Part shown: one piece after another, positions 14,650-22,459 of the stretch | Layout of the letters: each line of letters starts with the position of its first letter | Position numbering within the stretch: the first letter of the stretch is position 1 | Assembly (NCBI GenBank): GCA_029865325.1 | Contig: JAOUHF010000010.1 | Coordinates: forward strand, 1-39,714 | Origin: Thermoleophilia bacterium | GTDB taxonomy: Bacteria > Actinomycetota > Thermoleophilia > Gaiellales > Gaiellaceae | Length of the DNA stretch: 39,714 nt | Reading direction: 5' to 3' | Notes under the pieces: generated by a model | The model's database searches: none | What the model was told of the DNA's origin: nothing | The model's input: only the letters and a program-made list of their open reading frames with translations | Program-made: the position numbers and the translations under genes

Positions 14650-15654
14650 GTGACCGATCTACCAACCGGAATGAGGGTCTCCGTGCATCGCGTGAGCGAG
14701 TTGCCAATCGTCGCCGCCGGCGCGGTGCCCGGCTATGGCCCGATCTTCAACGCCGGCGTGATCCACCACGACGGGCTCTTCCATCTCTTCGCACGTGGCG
14801 TCCGCGACGGCTATCGCCGCAACGAGGGCGCCGGGCCACGCTTTCTCGACTACAGCTCGGACGTGCTCGTCTTCACGTCGAGCGACGGGCGCTCGTACGA
14901 GTTTCAGCAGGTCCTCGCCACAAGCTCGCCGGAAGGCATTCACTCCTACGAAGACCCGCGTGTGCAGCGCGTGCGCAGCGGCGACGGCGAGCAGATCGTG
15001 ATGTCGTACACGAACCTGCCGCCGCCCGAGTCAGGCAGGCCGTGGCGCGTAGGGGTGCACCGGCTCGGCTTCGAGGACGGACGGTTCGTCCTCAACCGCA
15101 CATCCGGCAGGGTGATCGGCCCGGAGGGCGAGTCAGACAAGGATGCGGTGGTCTTCAACCTGCGCGACGGCCGGGTCGGGCTGATCCACCGGATCCACCC
15201 GAACATGCAGCTCGCCGTCTTCGACTCTCTGGACGCGCTGTGGAGCCCGAGTCCAGGTTTCTGGGACGACCACATGCGTGACCTCGAGCAGCACACGATC
15301 ATCGAGCCTTCGGACGGGGCGCTCGGTGTCGGTGCGGGTGCGCCGCCGGTCCCGACCGACGACGGTTTGCTCCTCTTCTTCCACGAGCGCGAGGGAAAAG
15401 GGCAATACACGACGAGGGTCGCGCTGCTCGATGACGAGACCGGACGGGTGAGGTCAGCGCTGCCGGAGCCGATCATGCGCCCGAGCCTCGCCTGGGAGAG
15501 GTCCGGCGACGTCGACGACGTCGTCTTCGTGCAGGGTGCGGTTGCCCAGCCGGATGGCACGATCTACCTCACCTACGGCGCGTCAGATCGCCACGTCGGA
15601 GCCGCGACAGTTGCCGCCGCCGAGGTGCTGGCCGCCCTTCGCGCCGCTGCCTGA
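14650..15654 (+). CDS. GH130-family glycosidase-related protein (second of the pair)
   Basis: A 334-aa relative of the preceding gene, with low direct similarity but the same landmarks: GPIFNAGVIHHDGLFHLFAR, SYEDPRV (residues 99-105), DKDAVVFNLRDGRVGLIHR, and GVGAGAPPVPTDDGLLLFFH. It belongs to the COG2152 / GH130 propeller group. GTG at 14650 is used; ATG at 14671 is the alternative. The 3' end overlaps the convergent minus-strand glycosidase-like gene by about 80 bases. Sitting among a GT4 transferase and an (alpha/alpha)6 protein, it probably acts on an oligosaccharide made or recycled by the same module. The mannoside specificity is inferred from the family. Confidence 0.88.
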   Translation: MTDLPTGMRVSVHRVSELPIVAAGAVPGYGPIFNAGVIHHDGLFHLFARGVRDGYRRNEGAGPRFLDYSSDVLVFTSSDGRSYEFQQVLATSSPEGIHSYEDPRVQRVRSGDGEQIVMSYTNLPPPESGRPWRVGVHRLGFEDGRFVLNRTSGRVIGPEGESDKDAVVFNLRDGRVGLIHRIHPNMQLAVFDSLDALWSPSPGFWDDHMRDLEQHTIIEPSDGALGVGAGAPPVPTDDGLLLFFHEREGKGQYTTRVALLDDETGRVRSALPEPIMRPSLAWERSGDVDDVVFVQGAVAQPDGTIYLTYGASDRHVGAATVAAAEVLAALRAAA

Positions 15655-16691
15655 ATGCTGCGAGCCTGCTGGAGCGCGCTGATCAGCGCCAGCGTCGACT
15701 CTGCACCCTCGTTTCGGTTGCGGCCGTCCGGCCCGAGCCCGTCGGAGCAACCACCCGTGGCAGCGTCGAGCAGGGGGAGGCCGGCGTCGTTCGTGCCGAG
15801 GAACCACTCCGCGGCGCGCAGACAGGCGTTCGCCCAGCGCGCCTCGCCGGTCGTGTCGAAGGCTCTCGCGCAGGCGTCTGCCATCGCGCCAGCCTCGATC
15901 GGCTGCTGGTCGAACCCTGGCCGCGGCTCTCCTAGCGTCCAGCCCCTGTGCGGGGTGAAGCTGAGGTGGTCGCCGCAGGTCTCGGTGGCGACGAGCCAGT
16001 CGAGCAAGCGAAGGCCTTCGTTCAGCAGCCGCTGGTCGCCAAGCGCGACACCCGCTGCGATGCGGCCCTCGGCAAGGCGAGCGTTGTCGTAGGCGAGCCG
16101 GGCCTCAGGCCACGGCCACGTCGGGTCCGCGGAGACCGTTCCAAGACGAGCCGCCGCCTTCTCGAGCAGCGCCCGCGCGGGGCGGTGATCCCGGCGGGAC
16201 GCAAGCACCTGCACTGCGCCGAGAACGGCGGCTGCGTTCGCGCGCGGCGACGGAGAGCAGAAGTCGGTGCCCAGCTCGAATCGAGCGAGCGCTCTGTGCC
16301 GCAGCCCCGGTGACCTCCCACCCGCGGCGGCTGCTCCAAGGGCCCAAAGCGCCCTACCGATGGCGTCGTCGGAGCCCACCTCGTCGAGCCAGCGGCACTC
16401 GGGCGCTGCCGAGAGTCGGTTGTGGAAGCGGCCGTCGGGGAGCTGGGCGTGCACGAGGAAGCTGAAGTAGAGGGACTCAAGACGGCGGAGCTCGGGAGGA
16501 GGGGACGGCTCGCGGACGACGACGACGAGCCCGCGGGCGACGTCGTCGGTGCAGTAGCCGTAGTTGCGCAAGGGGCCTGCACTCGAGGCGTGCTCGAACA
16601 GGCCGGTACCGTCGCTCAGCCGGAGCAGGTGCTCGAACGGGGGCTGCGGGAGTCTCAGTGACCCTGCTCCACGCGCGTGCGCAAGGTGCAA
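15573..16691 (-). CDS. (alpha/alpha)6-barrel glycosidase-like protein
   Basis: About 372 residues. Repeated helical segments with aromatic-rich turns are typical of six-hairpin glycosidases: GLFEHASSAGPLRNYGYCTDD near the start, LESLYFSFLVHAQLPDGRFH, DEVGSDDAIGRALWALGAA, FDQQPIEAGAMADACARAF and EWFLGTNDAGLPLLDAATG, ending GPDGRNRNEGAESTLAL. The protein lacks a signal peptide. The start is uncertain: a TTG at 16691 fits, overlapping the end of the GT4 gene by 37 bases; no ATG is available. It ends inside the convergent GH130 gene. It is the last gene of the operon baeRF-kinase-GT4-this. The exact linkage cleaved is unknown. Confidence 0.82.
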   Translation of the reverse strand: MHLAHARGAGSLRLPQPPFEHLLRLSDGTGLFEHASSAGPLRNYGYCTDDVARGLVVVVREPSPPPELRRLESLYFSFLVHAQLPDGRFHNRLSAAPECRWLDEVGSDDAIGRALWALGAAAAGGRSPGLRHRALARFELGTDFCSPSPRANAAAVLGAVQVLASRRDHRPARALLEKAAARLGTVSADPTWPWPEARLAYDNARLAEGRIAAGVALGDQRLLNEGLRLLDWLVATETCGDHLSFTPHRGWTLGEPRPGFDQQPIEAGAMADACARAFDTTGEARWANACLRAAEWFLGTNDAGLPLLDAATGGCSDGLGPDGRNRNEGAESTLALISALQQARSIQAAARRAASTSAAATVAAPTWRSDAP

Positions 16692-17860
16692 TGTGCGAGC
16701 TCGCGATACACCCGCCCGACTTGCTCCCAAGCGAGCGTCGGCGCCTGCGCTCGCGCCACGGCTGCAGCTCGGGCAGCCAGCTCCGGGTCGGACAGCAGCA
16801 TCCGCAATGCGGAGGCGATCGCGGCCGGGTCGTCGTGCGGGACGAGGATGCCGGAGCCCCCGCGGAGCATCTCGACCGCGTGCGGGAAGCGTGTTGCGAC
16901 CACCGGTTTCCCCGAGGCGATTGCTTCGACGAGCACACCGGAGACGACCTGGTCGCGAGAGCGGTAGGGGAGGAGCACCACGTCGGACTCGCGGATCCAC
17001 GCGAGCACCGACTCCGTGTCGACGTACTCGGCGTCGAACTCCACGAGCGCGCCGATCCCGAGCACTCGCACCTGCTCGAGCAGCGATTCGCGGTAGGCCT
17101 CTCCGTCGTTCTCGACAACGCGCGGGTGGGTGTGACCGTGCACGACGTATCGGGGGGGCGGGTCGAGGTCGCGGAGCCGCGAGACCGCTTCGATCCCGAA
17201 CTCGATGCCCTTGCCGGGGCCGAGCAGGCCCCAGGTGAGGACGACAGGTCGACGCGCGGAGCCGTTTCCGGCGTGTTGAGCGGAGACGTTGAAGGGGGCA
17301 CCGTGCGGGATGACATGCACGCGCGACAAAGCGACGTCGTACGTCTCCAGGAGGCGCGACCTTGCCGCGGCGCTCTGGACGATGACGCGCTCGGCCGCCG
17401 AGGCGAGCTCCTCGACGATCTCTCGCTGATGCGGCGAAGGCGAGCGGAGCATCGTATGCAGAACGACGACCACGGGAACGCCCAGCTCTCCGACCAGCTC
17501 GACGACGTCGGCGCCGTCCTCACCGCCGTAGATCCCGAACTCGTGCTGGACGACGGCGACGTCGAAGCTCTCGAGCGCCGCCGCAGCCGACTCCAGCGAC
17601 GCGGCCGAGCCGCGAACGAGCTCCGCGACCACCTCCGGACCGAAGCGCACCGCTCCGGGCTCGTCAACGCACGCGACGACGCCTGACCGGGGAAGCGCCA
17701 TCGCCCGCCGCAGGGAGGCCGTGAACGTCGCGATCCCGCACCTCGTCGGGGGATAGGTGCCGACGAAACCAGCCGAAAACAAACGGGGCGCAACTCCCTC
17801 CCGCTCAGGCACAGGCGCGCGTCTGCTGAGCGCTTTCGAGACTTCGAGGGCCGGCACCAC
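16655..17860 (-). CDS. GT4-family glycosyltransferase (GT-B fold)
   Basis: A 401-aa retaining GT-B glycosyltransferase. N-terminal half: FVGTYPPTRCGIATFTASL (acceptor-side glycine loop) and VAVVQHEFGIYGGEDGADVV. C-terminal half: VVLTWGLLGPGKGIEFGIEA, the nucleotide-sugar site SDVVLLPYRSRDQVVSGVLVE with the family E-x7-E arrangement, then SGKPVVATRFPHAVEML and GILVPHDDP. It probably transfers a hexose such as mannose or glucose from a nucleotide sugar in the cytosol. GTG start at 17860, only 2 bases after the kinase stop, so the genes are co-transcribed. With two GH130 genes alongside, a mannan-like or storage oligosaccharide is a reasonable guess. Confidence 0.92.
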   Translation of the reverse strand: MVPALEVSKALSRRAPVPEREGVAPRLFSAGFVGTYPPTRCGIATFTASLRRAMALPRSGVVACVDEPGAVRFGPEVVAELVRGSAASLESAAAALESFDVAVVQHEFGIYGGEDGADVVELVGELGVPVVVVLHTMLRSPSPHQREIVEELASAAERVIVQSAAARSRLLETYDVALSRVHVIPHGAPFNVSAQHAGNGSARRPVVLTWGLLGPGKGIEFGIEAVSRLRDLDPPPRYVVHGHTHPRVVENDGEAYRESLLEQVRVLGIGALVEFDAEYVDTESVLAWIRESDVVLLPYRSRDQVVSGVLVEAIASGKPVVATRFPHAVEMLRGGSGILVPHDDPAAIASALRMLLSDPELAARAAAVARAQAPTLAWEQVGRVYRELAHCTLRTRVEQGH

Positions 17861-17862
17861 GT

Positions 17863-18345
17863 CTACGCCTTGTAGCCGAGGCGACGGAGCAGTGCCCTGC
17901 GCTCGGACACGTCTTCCGCCGTCTCTACACCCGTCGGCGAACTGCCGTCGACGACACCGAGAATCGCCCTGCCCTGCTCGGTCGTCGCGACGACGACCTC
18001 GACCGGGTTGGCCGTCGCGCAGTAGATCGTGCAGACCTCCGGAACCTGCTTCAGCGCGTTCAGGACGTTGACCGGAAAGCCTTCGCGCAGGAAGACGACG
18101 AGAGAATGGCCCGCTCCCACTGCCAGGGCGTTCTGAACGGCGAGCGCGACGAGCTCGTCATCGTTCCCGGCGCGCCGAACGAGGCACGGCCCAGACGACT
18201 CGCAGAAGGCAAGGCCGAAGCGCAGATTCGGCGAGCTTCCTGCGAGAGCCTCGTAGACGTCGTCCACCGTCTTGATGAAGTGCGACTGGCCGAGAATCAG
18301 GTTGACGTCCTCGGGCTTTTCGATTCGAACGGTTTCGAGCTCCAT
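17863..18345 (-). CDS. Adenosine-specific kinase family protein (Adenosine_kin, DUF355)
   Basis: A 160-aa protein matching the archaeal/bacterial Adenosine_kin family almost end to end: ETVRIEKPEDVNLILGQSHF, IKTVDDVYEALAGSSPNLRF, GLAFCESSGPCLVRRAGNDD, FPVNVLNALKQVPEVC, CTIYCATANPVEVVVATTEQ, and GRAILGVVDGSSPTGVETAE. A crystal structure of an archaeal member shows adenosine binding; the biological role is poorly known. The length is standard. It starts 7 bases after the baeRF stop and ends 2 bases before the GT4 start, so it is the middle gene of an operon. I see no link that explains why a nucleoside-binding protein sits with sugar enzymes. Confidence 0.93.
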   Translation of the reverse strand: MELETVRIEKPEDVNLILGQSHFIKTVDDVYEALAGSSPNLRFGLAFCESSGPCLVRRAGNDDELVALAVQNALAVGAGHSLVVFLREGFPVNVLNALKQVPEVCTIYCATANPVEVVVATTEQGRAILGVVDGSSPTGVETAEDVSERRALLRRLGYKA

Positions 18346-18352
18346 CGGATCC

Positions 18353-19498
18353 TCACCAGCGCAGAAGTGCCGCTATTCCCTCGCATGCCGAGAGCGTCCG
18401 AGCTGCGTCCCCGTAAAGCGGTGTCACCGCTGCATCTGTCGCGAGGGCCCGGGCGACGATCAGGTCGGTGAGGTCGGCTGCGTCCTCGTCGTGCCCGGCC
18501 GCCGCCAGCATCTCTGCCTCGACGACGCCTGGGAAGGTCCTGTTCGCATCGATGAGCAGTCGCGCGACGCGCGCCTCGTTGAGGGCGGCGAGCACCGGAA
18601 CGAGTCCACTGACCGCGCTGCTAGCCGATACCACGTTCTCTGCCAACCGAGCTTGCTCCTCGGCAACCAGCGTCTCGAGAGCCGCATCGAGCCGTGCGAG
18701 CGCATCTTCGGTACGCAGGCCTTCGAGGTTGGCCCGGATCGTGGTCGTGGTCAGGTCGCACTCGCGCAGCACTCCGTCCAGTGCGTCGACCGTGCGTGAA
18801 TCGCCTGCGAGCACGGCGCGCGTCCAACTTCGTTTCCGGGCGAGCGCGCCAAGCCTCGCGGACGCGTCGTCGAGCGTGTGCCGATAGGCCGCAGCAATCC
18901 GGCGCTCATAACGATCTCTCTGCGAGACCGTCTGTTGGCTCCGCAGCGGATTTGCCCTGGAAGGCCCCTTCATCTCCGGCCACCAGTCGCCGACCCAGGG
19001 CTCGAGCTCGATGCGATCGACCTCACTCACGCTTCCGAGCTCCGACTCGAAGAGAACGATCGCGTCCCTCGACGCCATGATCAACACCGCACGCTCCCCG
19101 CGCTCGAGCGCTTCGAGAACCGGAAGAACGTGTGCCACCGGGCCGACCCGTGCGGCTGTGGGTAGCGCCCTTTGAAGTGTGATCTTACGCGACGCTCCCG
19201 ACTCGAGGGCGACGTACAACGCGCGCCCCCTTCCAGTCGAAGCCAGATCGAGGACCTCAGCCAGCCGCGCAGAGATCGCTTCGAGTGCCTTCTTTGGGGA
19301 CGCCCCGAGGGAGCCGTCGTGCCGGAGCCGCGCGAGGTCGTTCTCGAGGGCGATCTCCCACGGTGGCGTCCGGCCACTCCCCGCCCCAGGCTCGATTCCG
19401 ACCGTGATCGAAAGCACTCCGATCGGGTCACGCAACTCGACGGCAGCGTCTACGAAGCCCCTGACGTCGCGTGCTCGCTCCATCAGCATCAGTGCCAT
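18353..19498 (-). CDS. baeRF-family (eRF1-like) putative peptide chain release factor
   Basis: About 381 residues from ATG at 19498 (MALMLMERARDVRGFVDAAV). The layout is that of bacterial archaeo-eukaryotic release-factor-like proteins: an N-terminal domain (DPIGVLSITVGIEP), a central eRF1-domain-2-like RNase-H fold (ERGERAVLIMASRDAIVLFE; ELEPWVGDWWPEM), and a C-terminal domain 3 (VLAALNEARVARLLIDANRT). In place of the GGQ peptide-release loop there is RSQQTVSQRDRYERRIAAAY, without GGQ, so classical hydrolysis is uncertain. It is the first gene of the operon with the adenosine-specific kinase (7-base gap) and GT4 gene. Known relatives act in ribosome rescue or hibernation contexts. In-frame starts up to 19546 exist. 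Confidence 0.84.
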   Translation of the reverse strand: MALMLMERARDVRGFVDAAVELRDPIGVLSITVGIEPGAGSGRTPPWEIALENDLARLRHDGSLGASPKKALEAISARLAEVLDLASTGRGRALYVALESGASRKITLQRALPTAARVGPVAHVLPVLEALERGERAVLIMASRDAIVLFESELGSVSEVDRIELEPWVGDWWPEMKGPSRANPLRSQQTVSQRDRYERRIAAAYRHTLDDASARLGALARKRSWTRAVLAGDSRTVDALDGVLRECDLTTTTIRANLEGLRTEDALARLDAALETLVAEEQARLAENVVSASSAVSGLVPVLAALNEARVARLLIDANRTFPGVVEAEMLAAAGHDEDAADLTDLIVARALATDAAVTPLYGDAARTLSACEGIAALLRW

Positions 19499-19616
19499 CG
19501 ACACAAGAGTCCCACGCGGTACCGCGTGCGCCATCGGGGAGAGCACTGATCGGGAGTTCTCGATGGTCCGGAGTTCCCCCGATGCCGCCCTGCGCGCGGC
19601 GAGGGATCATTGAAGT

Positions 19617-20978
19617 GTGGAGACGTTGTCTCGATATGAGCGTAGCCGGGCCAGGGGTTTCGCGAGCCGTCGCGAAGCCGGTCGGTTCCTCGCGCGGGAG
19701 CTCGAAGACGCCAGCGCTCTCGATTCGTCGGTTGGGCGCATCGTCGTCGTCGGCCTCGCGCGCGGCGGAGTCGAGGTCGCTGCCGAGGTGGCATCAGCCC
19801 TGCGCGCGCCGCTGGATGCCCTTGCCGTCCGGAAGGTCGGCCACCCGTTGCAGCCCGAGTACGGAATCGGAGCAGTCGCCGCCGGCGGCGCCGAGTACAT
19901 CCGCGCGCACGACGGCCTGACGGAGGAGGAGCTCGCTCAGGCTGTCCGTGTCGCAGCGATGAAGGCCGCGACCCTCGACGCGGCCCTGCACGCACATCGC
20001 GCGCCAGTGGACGTGGATGGCGCTACGTGCATCCTCGTCGACGATGGCCTGGCGACGGGCGGCACGATGGTCGCTGCGATTCGCTGGGCCCGCGCGCGGG
20101 GAGCCCGCCGCGTGGTTGTCGCGGTGCCGGTCGGAGCCGACGCGACCGTACGAAGCCTCGAGGCCGACGACGACGTTGACTCGGTCGTCTGCCTGGTCGC
20201 TCCCTTCGACTTCGGAGCCGTCGGGTTCTGGTACGACGACTTTCACCAGGTGTCGACCGAGGACGTCGTCGAGCTGCTCTCTGCTTCGCAAGGATCCACA
20301 ACGTCCGCGGAGGAGATCCTTGTCGATGACGTCCGGCTTGCGGCCGACCTGACCGTTCCGACGAACGCGATCGGTTGGGTCGTGTTCGCACACGGCAGCG
20401 GTTCGAGTCGGCGCAGCCCACGCAACATCGACGTCGCTACTGCCCTCAATCGAGCCCAAATGGCAACGCTCCTCTTCGACCTGCTGACCCGCGACGAGGA
20501 GGCCGATCGGCAGAACGTGTTCGACATCGAGCTCCTCACGAAGCGCCTGGTCGCTGCGACGCGGTGGCTTTCAGCGCGACCGGCTGCCGGCGATTTGCCG
20601 ATGGGATACTTCGGCGCGAGCACGGGAGCAGCTGCGGCGCTCCTCGCGGCCTCCGAGCTTGACGACCAAGTCTCCGCCGTGGTTTCGAGGGGCGGTCGCC
20701 CGGACCTCGCCTGGCACGGGCTCGCCGAGGTGCACGCACCGACGCTTCTCATCGTTGGTAGCGCCGACCGAATTGTCCTCGATCTCAACCAGGCCGCAGC
20801 GGCACAACTCACGTGCCCACACGAGCTCGCAATCGTGCCCGGTGCGACGCATCTCTTCGAGGAGCCCGGAGCGCTCGAGCGCGTAGCAGAGCTCGCGACC
20901 GCCTGGTTCACGGAGCAGTTCTCAGCCCGGCACCGCGTGCCGGCACCATCACGAGAAGGGAGTCACCATGGGCGCTAG
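19617..20978 (+). CDS. Phosphoribosyltransferase-alpha/beta hydrolase fusion protein
   Basis: A 453-aa two-domain protein. Residues 1-225 form a type I PRTase with the PRPP-binding loop VDDGLATGGT (141-150) and the RKVGHPLQPEYGIGAVAAGG segment. Residues about 240-440 form an alpha/beta hydrolase of the dienelactone-hydrolase type: VVFAHGSGSSRRS, nucleophile elbow GASTG (Ser335), Asp384 (GSADRIV) and His412 (GATHLFEEPG), giving a complete triad. Such fusions are annotated in many actinobacteria and proteobacteria, but the substrate is unknown. GTG start at 19617; divergent from the baeRF operon by 118 bases. The downstream 73-aa gene starts inside its 3' end. Proximity to NAD-salvage genes makes a ribosylated base a plausible substrate, which is inference. 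Confidence 0.92.
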   Translation: METLSRYERSRARGFASRREAGRFLARELEDASALDSSVGRIVVVGLARGGVEVAAEVASALRAPLDALAVRKVGHPLQPEYGIGAVAAGGAEYIRAHDGLTEEELAQAVRVAAMKAATLDAALHAHRAPVDVDGATCILVDDGLATGGTMVAAIRWARARGARRVVVAVPVGADATVRSLEADDDVDSVVCLVAPFDFGAVGFWYDDFHQVSTEDVVELLSASQGSTTSAEEILVDDVRLAADLTVPTNAIGWVVFAHGSGSSRRSPRNIDVATALNRAQMATLLFDLLTRDEEADRQNVFDIELLTKRLVAATRWLSARPAAGDLPMGYFGASTGAAAALLAASELDDQVSAVVSRGGRPDLAWHGLAEVHAPTLLIVGSADRIVLDLNQAAAAQLTCPHELAIVPGATHLFEEPGALERVAELATAWFTEQFSARHRVPAPSREGSHHGR

Positions 20979-21189
20979 CACACAGATCTCCCTGGGACTG
21001 ACCGAGCAGGAGCTCCGCAACATCCTCACCGAGGAGCTCGAGCTTGCGTTCCGGACCGAGGGCGATGCGACGACGATTCACGGGATTGCGCACTCGATCG
21101 CGCGTGTGATCGGGCTCGACCATCTGCGTATTGCTGATCAACTCGAGAATGCGGGCGTCCGGCTGAAGCCCGCGAAGCCCGCGAGCTGA
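20968..21189 (+). CDS. 73-aa hypothetical protein
   Basis: A small acidic, mostly helical protein: MGASTQISLGLTEQELRNIL, then TEELELAFRTEGDATTIHGI and AHSIARVIGLDHLRIADQLE. The ATG overlaps the 3' end of the PRTase-hydrolase gene, and AAGGGAG lies 5 bases upstream, which strongly supports the start and translational linkage. I do not recognise the family. The IAHSIARVIGLDHLRI segment could be a short protein-protein interaction helix pair. Likely co-expressed with the fusion enzyme. Confidence 0.75.
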   Translation: MGASTQISLGLTEQELRNILTEELELAFRTEGDATTIHGIAHSIARVIGLDHLRIADQLENAGVRLKPAKPAS

Positions 21190-21213
21190 GAGAGGAGCTC
21201 GACTCGTTCGGTC

Positions 21214-21330
21214 GTGTGTCGCCGATGCCGTCACCGGCCCGAGTGGGACGTGGTCTCCGACGAGATCGTCGAAGGCGAGGGATATGTCCTGGCCCGGTCT
21301 CAAGCATGCTTGTCTCGTTCTCGAACATGA
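21214..21330 (+). CDS. Possible 38-aa CxxC mini-protein
   Basis: From GTG at 21214: VCRRCRHRPEWDVVSDEIVE, then GEGYVLARSQACLSRSRT and TGA. The codons are GC3-rich and the middle (PEWDVVSDEIVEGEGYVLAR) looks natural. CxxC plus one later Cys hints at a broken zinc ribbon. Its stop overlaps an in-frame ATG (21327) of the nicotinate phosphoribosyltransferase as ATGA. No adjacent ribosome site; a remnant is equally possible. Confidence 0.28.
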   Translation: MCRRCRHRPEWDVVSDEIVEGEGYVLARSQACLSRSRT

Positions 21331-22391
21331 GCGACAGCTCTCATAGCAGGCTGGATCCAGAGGTCTTCGACCTCCCTGTCGAGAAGATCAAAGACGGGTA
21401 CTACACCGACGCGTATTTCAGCCACGCGCGGTCGGCGCTGCTCGCCGACGGTCGCCACCCGCTGGTGCTGATGCAGGTCTTCCAGAAGAAAGAGGCGGTC
21501 CTCGGCGGCATGGACGAGGCGATTGCGATCCTGAAGCTCTGCTCGCACGGGTGGCGCGAACTCGTCGTGCACGCCCTCCACGACGGCGACGTGATCGAGC
21601 CCTGGGAGACGGTGCTGACGATCGAAGGTGACTACACGCTGTTTGCCCACCTCGAGACCGTCTACCTCGGTGTCCTGGCCCGGCGAACGCTCGTCTCCAC
21701 GAACGTTCGCCGCGTCGTCGAGGCGGCGAACGGGAAGCAGATCCTCTACTTTCCCGCCCGCCACGACCACCATCGCGTTCAGACGGGCGACGGCTACGCC
21801 GCTCACATCGCAGGCGCGATCGGCGTCTCCACTGATGCTCAGGCTTCCTGGTGGGGAGGCCGCGGCATCGGGACCGTTCCGCACGGTCTCATCGCGGCCT
21901 ATGACGGCGACACGGTGCTTGCAGCGCTCAGATTCGCCACCTGGGCACCGAGTGACCTGAACATCGTCGTCCTGGTCGATTTCGAGAACGACTCCGTAAA
22001 GACGTCGCTGGAGGTAGCCCGCGCCCTCGGTCCGCGCCTGTGGGGTGTCCGTCTGGACACGTCGGGCGACGTCGTGGATCGAGCGCTCTGGGACGAGATG
22101 GGTGACTTCGACCCGCGCGGCGTCAACGAGCGACTCGTCCGCAAGGTCCGAGATGCGCTCGACGACGAGGGCTTCCGGGACGTGCGGATCGTCGTCTCGG
22201 GTGGTTTCACGGTCGAGAAGATCCGTGCGTTCGAGGAGCACAGCGTCCCGGTCGATGCCTACGGTGTGGGCTCGTCGCTGATTCGCGGCGAAAACGACTT
22301 CACAGCCGACGTGGTGATGACCGACGGCAAGCCGCGCGCGAAGGCCGGGCGGTGGGTGCGACCAAACCCTCGCCTCGAGCTCGTCACCTAA
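21306..22391 (+). CDS. Nicotinate phosphoribosyltransferase
   Basis: About 361 residues. It makes nicotinate mononucleotide from nicotinate and PRPP in NAD salvage. Visible are DGYYTDAYFSHARSALL, MQVFQKKEAVLGGMDEAI, FPARHDHHRVQTGDGYAA, the phosphate/active-site region GGRGIGTVPHGLIAAYDGDT containing the His phosphorylated in family members, GVRLDTSGDVVDRALW and IVVSGGFTVEKIRAFEEH, ending GVGSSLIRGENDFTADVV. It is of the short (archaeal/actinobacterial) NAPRTase type. Start 21306 or 21327; the latter overlaps the stop of the preceding mini-ORF. It converges with a nicotinamidase gene, so the two steps nicotinamide to nicotinate to NaMN are adjacent. Confidence 0.92.
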   Translation: MLVSFSNMSDSSHSRLDPEVFDLPVEKIKDGYYTDAYFSHARSALLADGRHPLVLMQVFQKKEAVLGGMDEAIAILKLCSHGWRELVVHALHDGDVIEPWETVLTIEGDYTLFAHLETVYLGVLARRTLVSTNVRRVVEAANGKQILYFPARHDHHRVQTGDGYAAHIAGAIGVSTDAQASWWGGRGIGTVPHGLIAAYDGDTVLAALRFATWAPSDLNIVVLVDFENDSVKTSLEVARALGPRLWGVRLDTSGDVVDRALWDEMGDFDPRGVNERLVRKVRDALDDEGFRDVRIVVSGGFTVEKIRAFEEHSVPVDAYGVGSSLIRGENDFTADVVMTDGKPRAKAGRWVRPNPRLELVT

Positions 22392-22459
22392 TTGCCAGCG
22401 GGTCGCCGCACCGAGTCTCCGCGCATGCAGAACCGATGTCGAAGACGCTGGTGCGATCC

